A stretch of DNA of 64,000 bases from assembly GCF_004000435.1 (NCBI RefSeq), contig NZ_RBVZ01000006.1:1-64000 (forward strand), written 5' to 3'. Of the stretch, positions 54,033 to 61,559 are shown piece by piece. Positions within the stretch are counted from its first letter, which is position 1, and the number at the start of each line of letters is the position of its first letter. The notes beneath the pieces were generated by a model. It did not search any database. It worked only from the letters and a program-made list of their open reading frames with translations, and was not told the origin of the DNA. Source of the stretch: Alexandriicola marinus. GTDB lineage: Bacteria > Pseudomonadota > Alphaproteobacteria > Rhodobacterales > Rhodobacteraceae. The translations under genes and the position numbers were made by a program.

Positions 54033-55478
54033 ATGATCCCGACGGAATCCTTTCTGCTTCAGCCGACAGAAGGCACGCTGCAATCCCGAATCCAGCAAAT
54101 GGTTGCCGAAGGCATCTTGTCGGGCCGGTTTCGGCCCGGTGAACGTCTGCCGTCGTCACGCAGGCTTGCCGTCCATCTGGGTGTGAGCCGGATCACCGTG
54201 ACGCTGGCCTATACCGAGCTGGTGGCCGACGATTACCTCGTCGCGCGCGGAAGGTCCGGGTATTTCGTCTCGGAAAACGCGCCCCAGCCACCGGATTTCA
54301 AACCCGCCCCGAAAGAGGTCTCCTCGGTCAATTGGGGCGACAGGTTGGGCCCGGCGGCGCCATCGCTTGGCCTGACCAAGCCGCGGGATTGGCAAAGCTA
54401 CAGGTTCAATTTCATCTATGGTCAGCCCGACCCCGACCTATTCGATGCCGGCAACTGGCGGCTGTGCGCGCTGCGGGCCCTGGGGCGAAAGGATTTCAAC
54501 TCTCTCTCCTCCGACCAGTTCGATCAGGACGACCCGCTGCTGATCGATTTCATTTCGCGCCAGACCTTGCCGCGCCGGGGCATCCTTGCGGGGCCGGATG
54601 AAATCCTGCTGACGCTGGGCGCGCAGAATGCCCTTTGGCTGACGGCGCAGCTTCTGCTCCGCGAAGGCCGCTCCGCCGTGATCGAAACGCCCTGCTATCC
54701 GTCGCTTCGCTCGATCGTGGCCTCGACCCGGGCGTCGCATCACGCCGTGCCGGTAGATCGTCATGGCCTGGACCCCGGCGCCATCCCGCAGGGAACAGAT
54801 GTGGCCTTTGTCACGCCCGGGCACCACTGCCCGACCACCGCGACGATGCCGCATGATCGCCGCAGGCGGCTTCTCGATCTGGCCGAGGCGCAGGACATGC
54901 TTGTCGTCGAGGACGACTACGATTTCGAGATGTCCGTCGCAGGCGGCGCGGCCCCGGCGCTCAAGTCGCTGGATACTCGCGGGCGGGTGATCCACGTGGG
55001 TTCGTTCTCCAAGTCGATATTCCCGGGGCTGCGCCTTGGATATCTTGTCGGTCCGCCGGACTTCATCTCGGCCGCGCGGGCATTGCGCGCCACCGTTCTG
55101 CGCCACCCGCCGGGCCATGTTCAGCGCACGACGGCCTATTTCCTGTCGCTGGGTCATTACGACGCGCAGATCAGGCGGATGGGCCGCGCCTATGCCGAAC
55201 GCCGCAGGATCATGACCGAGGCCCTGACGCGCGAGGGGCTCTGGATCGAGGGAAGCGATGCCCATGGCGGATCGAGCCTCTGGATGCGTGCCCCAGACGG
55301 GGTGAACACCACAGATCTGGCCGAGAGGCTCAAATCCGACGGCGTGCTGATCGAGCCCGGCCGCGCCTTTTTCGGACCCGGCGACGCCAACGACGCGTTC
55401 TACAGGCTGGGCTACAGTTCGATCCCGACCGGCCGGATCGCAGAGGGCATCGCCCGGATCAGGGCCGCGATGGGATGA
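54033..55478 (+). CDS. tauR: Taurine-responsive MocR-type regulator TauR
   Basis: The 481-residue protein has an N-terminal GntR-type winged helix (residues 15-82, GERLPSSRRLAVHLGVSRIT). A linker and a fold-type I aminotransferase-like domain (about 120-480) follow, with the PLP-type lysine in VGSFSKSIFPGLRLGYLVG. This MocR architecture and its place between tpa and xsc identify TauR, the activator of taurine degradation, which senses taurine through PLP. Tandem CTGG elements before tpa and xsc are its likely targets. The gene ends nine bases before the xsc element. Confidence 0.87.
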   Translation: MIPTESFLLQPTEGTLQSRIQQMVAEGILSGRFRPGERLPSSRRLAVHLGVSRITVTLAYTELVADDYLVARGRSGYFVSENAPQPPDFKPAPKEVSSVNWGDRLGPAAPSLGLTKPRDWQSYRFNFIYGQPDPDLFDAGNWRLCALRALGRKDFNSLSSDQFDQDDPLLIDFISRQTLPRRGILAGPDEILLTLGAQNALWLTAQLLLREGRSAVIETPCYPSLRSIVASTRASHHAVPVDRHGLDPGAIPQGTDVAFVTPGHHCPTTATMPHDRRRRLLDLAEAQDMLVVEDDYDFEMSVAGGAAPALKSLDTRGRVIHVGSFSKSIFPGLRLGYLVGPPDFISAARALRATVLRHPPGHVQRTTAYFLSLGHYDAQIRRMGRAYAERRRIMTEALTREGLWIEGSDAHGGSSLWMRAPDGVNTTDLAERLKSDGVLIEPGRAFFGPGDANDAFYRLGYSSIPTGRIAEGIARIRAAMG

Positions 55479-55486
55479 TCCAAGTC

Positions 55487-55519
55487 CTGGATATATCACA
55501 GGGGCAGTTTTGGCCCTAT
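55487..55519 (+). promoter_or_regulatory. Candidate TauR-binding tandem element upstream of xsc
   Basis: CTGG at 55487-55490 and TTGGCCCTAT at 55510-55519 have the same 23-bp phase as the element before tpa. Fifteen or more positions of the intervening and flanking sequence agree between the two copies by hand alignment. It lies about 92 bases before the xsc ATG and just after the tauR stop. Confidence 0.65.
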
Positions 55520-55610
55520 AGCGAGACCGCCGCCCCTCATTACAGAGAAGGAAAGCGCGGGTCGCCCGGGTGATCCGCGCGCATGCCTATTTCACGGGAG
55601 ATCAGACCAG

Positions 55611-57389
55611 ATGAAGATGACGACCGAAGAAGCCTTCGTCAAAGTGCTTCAGCGCCACGGAATCGAACACGCCTTCGGGATCATCGGTTCCGCCTTCATG
55701 CCGATTTCGGACCTTTTCCCCCAAGCCGGGATCAAGTTCTGGGATTGCGCGCATGAAGGTTCGGGCGGGTTCATGGCCGACGGCTTCACCCGTGCCAGCG
55801 GCAAGATGTCGATGATGATCGCCCAGAACGGCCCGGGCATCACCAATTTCGTGACCCCGGTCAAGACAGCCTACTGGAACCATACGCCCCTTCTGCTGGT
55901 CACGCCGCAGGCGGCGAACAAGACACTCGGACAGGGCGGGTTCCAGGAAGTCGAACAGATGAAGCTGTTCGAGGACATGGTCGCCTATCAGGAAGAAGTC
56001 CGTGATCCCTCGCGCATTGCAGAGGTGCTGAACCGCGTGATCCTGCAGGCCAAACGCGCCTCCGCGCCCGCGCAGATCAACGTGCCGCGTGATTACTGGA
56101 CCCAGGTGATCGACATCGAGCTGCCCGCCATGGTCGAATTCGAGCGCCCCTCGGGCGGCGATACCGCCATCGCAGAGGCCGCGCGCCTGCTGAGCGAGGC
56201 GAAATTCCCGGTGATCCTGAATGGCGCGGGCGTCGTGCTTGCCGGGGCGATCCCGGCCTCTGCGGCACTGGCCGAGCGGCTCGATGCGCCCGTCTGCGTG
56301 GGCTACCAGCACAATGACGCCTTCCCCGGCTCGCACCCGCTTTTCGCGGGGCCGCTGGGCTATAACGGATCGAAGGCGGGGATGGAGCTGATCGCGCAGG
56401 CCGACGTGGTGCTGTGCCTCGGCACAAGGCTCAACCCGTTCTCGACCCTTCCCGGCTATGGGATCGACTATTGGCCGAAAGACGCACAGATCATCCAGGT
56501 CGACATCAACCCCGACCGGATCGGCCTGACCAAGAAGGTCAGCGTCGGCATCGTGGGCGATGCCCGCAAGGTCGCCGAAAGCATTCTCGGCCGTCTGTCC
56601 GGCACCGCCGGCGATGAGGGTCGCGAGGCCCGCAAGGCACTGATCGCCGGAACGAAATCCCGCTGGGCGCAGCAGCTGTCCTCGATGGATCACGAGGATG
56701 ACGACCCGGGCACGACGTGGAACGAACGGGCTCGCAACGCCAAGCCCGACTGGATGAGCCCGCGCATGGCCTGGCGCGCGATTCAGGCCGCACTGCCGAA
56801 AGAGGCGATCATCTCGTCCGACATCGGCAACAATTGCGCGATCGGCAACGCCTATCCCTCGTTCGAAGAGGGCCGGAAATACCTGGCGCCGGGGCTCTTT
56901 GGGCCCTGCGGCTATGGCCTTCCCTCGATCGTGGGCGCCAAGATCGGCTGCCCCGATGTGCCGGTCGTGGGTTTTGCCGGCGACGGTGCCTTCGGCATCG
57001 CGGTGAACGAGCTGACCGCTATCGGCCGGGGCGACTGGCCGCCGGTCACGCAAGTGGTTTTCCGCAACTACCAATGGGGCGCGGAAAAGCGGAACACGAC
57101 ATTGTGGTATGACGACAATTTCGTCGGCACCGAGCTGGGCGAAGATGTGTCTTATGCCGGGATCGCAAAGGCCTGCGGGCTCGAGGGGATCGTGGCACGC
57201 ACGATGGATGAACTGACCGAGGCGCTGCGCGTGGCCATCGACAACCAGATGAACCACGGCAAGACGACCCTGATCGAAGCGATGATCAACCAGGAACTGG
57301 GCGAGCCTTTCCGCCGCGACGCCATGAAGAAGCCGGTTGCCGTCGCCGGCATCGACCCGGCCGACATGACGCCGCAGTCGGCCGCCTGA
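55611..57389 (+). CDS. xsc: Sulfoacetaldehyde acetyltransferase
   Basis: This 592-residue thiamine-diphosphate enzyme has N-terminal KMTTEEAFVKVLQRHGIEHA and AHEGSGGFMADGFTRASGKM with the catalytic Glu. The C-terminal ThDP motif is GDGAFG (Gly457-Asp458-Gly459), with the distal Asn about 25 residues later in VVFRNYQWGAEK. Length and motifs match Xsc rather than acetolactate synthase. It cleaves sulfoacetaldehyde with phosphate, giving acetyl phosphate and sulfite in the cytoplasm. GGGAGA precedes the ATG. Acetyl phosphate is used by Pta or AckA encoded downstream. Confidence 0.94.
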   Translation: MKMTTEEAFVKVLQRHGIEHAFGIIGSAFMPISDLFPQAGIKFWDCAHEGSGGFMADGFTRASGKMSMMIAQNGPGITNFVTPVKTAYWNHTPLLLVTPQAANKTLGQGGFQEVEQMKLFEDMVAYQEEVRDPSRIAEVLNRVILQAKRASAPAQINVPRDYWTQVIDIELPAMVEFERPSGGDTAIAEAARLLSEAKFPVILNGAGVVLAGAIPASAALAERLDAPVCVGYQHNDAFPGSHPLFAGPLGYNGSKAGMELIAQADVVLCLGTRLNPFSTLPGYGIDYWPKDAQIIQVDINPDRIGLTKKVSVGIVGDARKVAESILGRLSGTAGDEGREARKALIAGTKSRWAQQLSSMDHEDDDPGTTWNERARNAKPDWMSPRMAWRAIQAALPKEAIISSDIGNNCAIGNAYPSFEEGRKYLAPGLFGPCGYGLPSIVGAKIGCPDVPVVGFAGDGAFGIAVNELTAIGRGDWPPVTQVVFRNYQWGAEKRNTTLWYDDNFVGTELGEDVSYAGIAKACGLEGIVARTMDELTEALRVAIDNQMNHGKTTLIEAMINQELGEPFRRDAMKKPVAVAGIDPADMTPQSAA

Positions 57390-57481
57390 CGGGATGACGC
57401 GAGGCCGGACGCCAATTCCACTGACACCGGGCCGACGGGGGCACAGACCCCGGACGGCCCGGGCTCCGGCACCGCGATCCC

Positions 57482-58222
57482 ATGCCTTTTGAACTGAGTA
57501 TCCTGTCGCTGGGCTGGATCGCCCTGGTGACAACGCTGGCCGGCGTGATCCGGGGCTATTCCGGCTTCGGCTTTGCCGCGATCATCCTGCTGGGGTCCGG
57601 CCTTGTGACCAATCCCGTGAATTTCGTGCCTGTCGTCGTGATCGCCGACCTTTTTCTGACGACCGGACAGGCCCGCAGCATCCGCAAGGAGATCGACTGG
57701 CGCCGCATTCTGTGGCTGGCGCCCGGCGCGCTGCTCGCAATGCCGGTTGGTATCGCCGCCGTCGCGCAGATGGGCGACGATACCGCGCGGCTGACGATCT
57801 CGCTTCTGGTGCTGGCGGTGACTGCCCTTCTCTGGACGGGCTGGCGGACCAGCACCCCCCTTGGGGCACCGGCCCATGTGGCGACGGGCGTTGTCTCCGG
57901 TATTGCGCAGGGCGCGTCGCTGGGCGGCCTGCCCGTCGCGGCCTTCTTTGCTGCTCAGCCGTTCCCTGCCCAGACCTTTCGCGCCACGATCATCGCGTTT
58001 TTCTTCCTGATCGATCTGGTCGCGCTCCCGCTGATGACGCGGGCGGGCCTTGTTTCGCTTGATACGGTTGTGGCAACGGCGATCTTCCTGCCCTTCATGG
58101 CCCTGGGCGTCTGGTACGGCTCCCAAAGGTTCCGGGCCGCCGCGCCCGAGGATTTCCGCCGCTATGCGCTTCTGCTTCTGACGGTGCTTGCGCTGGCGGG
58201 CGTGGTGCGGAGCATCGCATGA
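57482..58222 (+). CDS. TauE/SafE-family sulfite or anion exporter
   Basis: The 246-residue membrane protein has about eight helices in two TauE/SafE repeats (VTTLAGVIRGYSGFGFAAII near the start, GVVSGIAQGASLGGLPVAAF in the middle). Members next to xsc export sulfite or sulfoacetate from the cytoplasm. This copy lies between xsc and ackA on the same strand, which fits a role in removing sulfite released by Xsc. The gap from xsc is 92 bases with no operator I recognise. The substrate is inferred from position only. Confidence 0.82.
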   Translation: MPFELSILSLGWIALVTTLAGVIRGYSGFGFAAIILLGSGLVTNPVNFVPVVVIADLFLTTGQARSIRKEIDWRRILWLAPGALLAMPVGIAAVAQMGDDTARLTISLLVLAVTALLWTGWRTSTPLGAPAHVATGVVSGIAQGASLGGLPVAAFFAAQPFPAQTFRATIIAFFFLIDLVALPLMTRAGLVSLDTVVATAIFLPFMALGVWYGSQRFRAAAPEDFRRYALLLLTVLALAGVVRSIA

Positions 58223-58244
58223 CCGGCCCCGTCGCATCCGTAAT

Positions 58245-58249
58245 GGAGG
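58245..58249 (+). promoter_or_regulatory. Ribosome binding site for the GTG start of ackA
   Basis: GGAGG lies seven bases before GTG 58257, just upstream of the conserved ILVLNAGSSSIKF, which must be close to the N-terminus. Confidence 0.8.
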
Positions 58250-58256
58250 GCGCGCC

Positions 58257-59396
58257 GTGATCCTCGTTCTCAACGCGGGCTCGTCCTCGATCAAATTCGC
58301 GCTGTTCACCACGACGCTCGAGTTGCGGCTGCAGGGCCTTGCCGCCGAAATCGGATCGGGCGGCTTTCTGGAGGTGAATGGCGCACGCACCCCGATGCCC
58401 CTCGTTGATCACAAGGCCGCTCTGTGCGCCGTTCTGCAGGCGCTGAACGCGGCGGGTGTCTCGCTCTCGCATCTCGATGCCGCGGCGCACCGCGTGGTCC
58501 ACGGCGGCAGCCGCCTGACCGCCCCTGTCCGGATCACGCCGGATGTGCTGGCCGAGATCGCGGCCTGTTCGCCGTTGGCGCCGCTACACAATCCGCACAA
58601 TCTGGCGGCCATCGAAACGCTTCACGAACTGGTGCCGGAGCTTCCCCAATATGCCAGTTTCGACACCTCGTTTCATGCAACCAATCCGAAGGTCGCGACC
58701 CGCTATGCGATCCCGAAGATGATGGAGACCAAGGGCATCCGCCGCTACGGGTTTCACGGGCTGAGCTATGCCTCGCTCGTGGCTGCGCTGCCCCGGATCT
58801 CGGGAGGCGCCGTGCCCGCGCGACTTCTGGCCTTTCACCTCGGCAACGGCGCCTCGCTTTGCGCGATCCTCGATGGCCGCTCTGTGGCGACCACGATGGG
58901 CTATTCCCCGCTCGACGGTCTGACCATGGGCACGCGCGCCGGCGGGATCGACGCGAATGCGGTGCTGAGGCTGGTGGAGGAAAACGGGCTCGAGAGGACA
59001 AAGGCGATCCTGAACCACGAAAGCGGGCTTCTGGGTCTGTCGGGCGGCAAATCCGACATGCGCAAGCTGATGCTGGATCCCTCCGCCGAAAGCGCCTTCG
59101 CGGTCGAGCATTTCTGCTACTGGTCCCTGCGCCATGCCGGATCGCTGATCGCGGCGATGGAGGGGCTGGACGCGATCGCCTTTACGGGCGGCATCGGAGA
59201 GAACGCCGTCGGCGTGCGGGCGCGCATCCTGCGAGGGCTCGAATGGCTGGGCGTGCAGATGGACCCGATGGCAAATCATCGGGGCGGCCCGCGGCTCCAC
59301 ACCGCAGCAAGCAAGGTCGCGATCTGGATCGTGCCCGCCGAAGAAGAGCGGATGATCGCGCGGGATGCGTTGTCACTGATGACAGGCGCGGCATGA
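58257..59396 (+). CDS. ackA: Acetate kinase
   Basis: The 379-residue product is about 20 residues shorter than typical acetate kinases but has all family motifs. These are NAGSSSIKF, AAHRVVHGGSRL, ASFDTSFHATNP (catalytic Asp), RRYGFHGLSY, LGNGASLCAI and FTGGIGENAVGVRARIL. It converts acetyl phosphate and ADP into acetate and ATP. In this operon the acetyl phosphate would come from Xsc. GTG 58257 is the start, with GGAGG seven bases upstream. It is convergent with pta, 40 bases away. Confidence 0.92.
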   Translation: MILVLNAGSSSIKFALFTTTLELRLQGLAAEIGSGGFLEVNGARTPMPLVDHKAALCAVLQALNAAGVSLSHLDAAAHRVVHGGSRLTAPVRITPDVLAEIAACSPLAPLHNPHNLAAIETLHELVPELPQYASFDTSFHATNPKVATRYAIPKMMETKGIRRYGFHGLSYASLVAALPRISGGAVPARLLAFHLGNGASLCAILDGRSVATTMGYSPLDGLTMGTRAGGIDANAVLRLVEENGLERTKAILNHESGLLGLSGGKSDMRKLMLDPSAESAFAVEHFCYWSLRHAGSLIAAMEGLDAIAFTGGIGENAVGVRARILRGLEWLGVQMDPMANHRGGPRLHTAASKVAIWIVPAEEERMIARDALSLMTGAA

Positions 59397-59436
59397 CCCA
59401 CAGGTTCTGCCCTCTCCGCTGGCCCGACGGGCGCGG

Positions 59437-60294
59437 TCAGTCCGCGACCAATGCGGCGGTCAGGGCCGTCGCCGCGACGATGTCGTTGACCGTGGCTCCC
59501 CGGCTCAGATCGCAGACCGGCCGCCGAAATCCCTGCAGCATCGGCCCGATCGCCTGCGCGCCGGCCAGTTCCTGCGCCAGCTTGTACGCGATGTTGCCGG
59601 CATCGAGAGACGGAAAAACCAGCACGTTCGCATCACCGGCGCCAAGCCCCTTGGCCGCCGCGATCCGGGGATTCAGCGCCGCATCCGCCTGGACCGGGCC
59701 GGTGAAACCGGTGTCTTCCGCCGCGCGGCGGACATCATCGACACTTGGCCCCGCGCCGCTCGCCCCCGTCGAGAACGACAGAAGCGCGACCCGCGCCACA
59801 CCCAGCAAGGCCTCGCCAGTCGCCGCAGAGGCCCGGGCGATATCGCCCAAGGCCGCCGCGTCCGGCGCCACGTTGACCGCGCAATCGGCAAAGATCATCT
59901 CCCGCCCATCGGGAAAGACCATCAGGAAATACGACGAGGGCACCGCAACCCCGTCGGCCAGCCCAATCGCCATCGAAGCGGCCTCGATGACCCGGCGTGT
60001 GGGGCTGTCAGCACCCGCGACCATGGCATCGGCTTCACCAGCCGCGACCATCGCGGCAGCCCGATACAGCGGCTTGGCCAGAAGCCTCCGGGCCAGCGCC
60101 TCTTTCATGCCGCGCGCGGAAACGAGCGCGCCGACCTGCGCTTCGGTCGTAGGTGCGATCCCGACCGGGCGGCAGATGGCCTCGTCTTCCAGGCGGCTCA
60201 TCGCCGCCGCGACGCGCGGCTCGTCCGCCTCGGGAAACACGATCCGCGCCTGCCGCGCACGGGCCGTGGCAAATGCCTGTTCGAGGACCGTCAT
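59437..60294 (-). CDS. pta: Phosphate acetyltransferase
   Basis: The 285-residue product is of the PTA_PTB family with ARIVFPEADEPRVAAAMSRL at the N-terminus, EADAMVAGADSPTRRVIEAA, MIFADCAVNVAPDA and a C-terminal GANDANVLVFPSLDAGNIAY-like stretch (GAGDANVLVFPS). It converts acetyl phosphate and CoA to acetyl-CoA. It is shorter than the usual 320-330 residues, with the shortening in the N-terminal lobe before residue 70. Translation starts at ATG 60294 after AGGTGGAG. It is divergent from citrate synthase with only 33 bases between starts. Confidence 0.87.
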   Translation of the reverse strand: MTVLEQAFATARARQARIVFPEADEPRVAAAMSRLEDEAICRPVGIAPTTEAQVGALVSARGMKEALARRLLAKPLYRAAAMVAAGEADAMVAGADSPTRRVIEAASMAIGLADGVAVPSSYFLMVFPDGREMIFADCAVNVAPDAAALGDIARASAATGEALLGVARVALLSFSTGASGAGPSVDDVRRAAEDTGFTGPVQADAALNPRIAAAKGLGAGDANVLVFPSLDAGNIAYKLAQELAGAQAIGPMLQGFRRPVCDLSRGATVNDIVAATALTAALVAD

Positions 60295-60327
60295 TCCATT
60301 CTCCACCTTTCCGCCAAGGAGCCAGCC

Positions 60328-61461
60328 ATGACAGACAGCGTCAAGATCAACCGGGGCCTCAAGGGCGTGTATTTCGAACGGTCCGCCGTCAGCCATATCG
60401 ACGGCGCAAAGGGAGAGCTGAGCTATCGTGGCTATTCGATCCACGACCTCGCGACCCATGCCAGCTTCGAAGAGGTCTGTTATCTGCTCATCCACGGCGA
60501 GTTGCCCGGTGCAGACGATCTTGCCCGGTTCGATGCGACTTTGCGGGCCAATCGTGCCGTCCCCGACGAGGTGATCGAGGTCATCCGAACCTGCGCCGCG
60601 GGCCACCCGATGGACGTGCTGCGGACCGCCGTCTCGGCCCTGGCCGCGCTCGACCCGGCAAGCGCGGATGCCAGCGAAGAGGGCTTTCTGGCCAACGGGC
60701 TCAGGCTGATTGCGCAGGTGCCCACGCTGATCGCGGCGCACGAGGCGATCCGGACCGGCCGCGATCCCGTCGCGCCGGACCCCGCGCTTGGCCATGCGGC
60801 CAACTGGCTCTGGATGCTCAAGGGCCAAAGGCCGTCGGATGACGCGGCCCGACTTGCGGATGTGGATTTCATCCTTCACGCCGAACATGGCGCGAACGCA
60901 TCGTCCTTTGCCGCGCGGGTGACGGTGGGCACCGAGGCCAACCTGCACGGCGCCATCGTCACCGCCCTGTCGACGCTGGCGGGCCCAGCGCATGGCGGCG
61001 CGGCCGAAGACGTGATGAAGATGGTCCACGAGATCGGCACGCCCGAGAATGCCGCCGCCTACGTCAAGGCCAAGCGCGCCAATCGCGAAGCCGTCACCGG
61101 CTTTGGCCACCGGGTCTACCGTGCCGAGGATCCGCGCGCACGCCACATGCGCGAAGGCGTCCGCAAGCTGGGCGAGGAGATGGGCGCGCCCGAATGGTAC
61201 GAGATCCTTCAGGCGGTGGTCGAGGCGATGAAGCCCTATGCAAGGCACGGGCTGAACGTGAATGTCGATTTCTATTCCGGCGTGATCTACCAGCTGCACG
61301 GAATCCCGATGGACCTTTACGTGCCGATCTTCGCCATCGGGCGGATGCCCGGCTGGGTGATCCAATGCCTCGAACAGCGGCGCGGCAACATCCTGATCCG
61401 CCCGCTCACACTCTATAACGGGCCGGAAATGCGGGACTGGATCCCGATGGATGCGCGCTGA
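60328..61461 (+). CDS. Citrate synthase (short type; citrate/2-methylcitrate synthase)
   Basis: The 377-residue citrate synthase has KGELSYRGYSIHDLA, LHAEHGANASSFAAR (His), GPAHGGAAEDV (His), the catalytic FGHRVYRAEDPRARHM and NVDFYSGVIY. At about 377 residues it is of the short type related to 2-methylcitrate synthase, not the usual 430-residue GltA. It condenses acetyl-CoA (or propionyl-CoA) with oxaloacetate. In this neighbourhood it can draw on acetyl-CoA from Xsc plus Pta. AAGGAG precedes the ATG. The antisense frame of pta remains open across this gene but is spurious. Confidence 0.88.
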   Translation: MTDSVKINRGLKGVYFERSAVSHIDGAKGELSYRGYSIHDLATHASFEEVCYLLIHGELPGADDLARFDATLRANRAVPDEVIEVIRTCAAGHPMDVLRTAVSALAALDPASADASEEGFLANGLRLIAQVPTLIAAHEAIRTGRDPVAPDPALGHAANWLWMLKGQRPSDDAARLADVDFILHAEHGANASSFAARVTVGTEANLHGAIVTALSTLAGPAHGGAAEDVMKMVHEIGTPENAAAYVKAKRANREAVTGFGHRVYRAEDPRARHMREGVRKLGEEMGAPEWYEILQAVVEAMKPYARHGLNVNVDFYSGVIYQLHGIPMDLYVPIFAIGRMPGWVIQCLEQRRGNILIRPLTLYNGPEMRDWIPMDAR

Positions 61462-61559
61462 CGTTCCTTTGGATAAGTGATTTTCAAAACAATTGTTTGC
61501 GCTCGGGCGCGAAACCGGGAAACTCTTCCGGGCCGAGTCAGGGGAGGGACAGGACAATC

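Noticed and set aside
55602-57533. A 643-codon antisense frame under xsc
   Set aside because: Shadow of a strongly biased gene. The xsc motifs are complete on the plus strand.
60295-61557. A long open minus-strand frame extending pta upstream across the whole citrate synthase gene (706 codons in total)
   Set aside because: Family similarity begins at the ATG at 60294 with its own ribosome binding site. The rest mirrors the citrate synthase codons and gives an Arg/His-rich product with no known domain.
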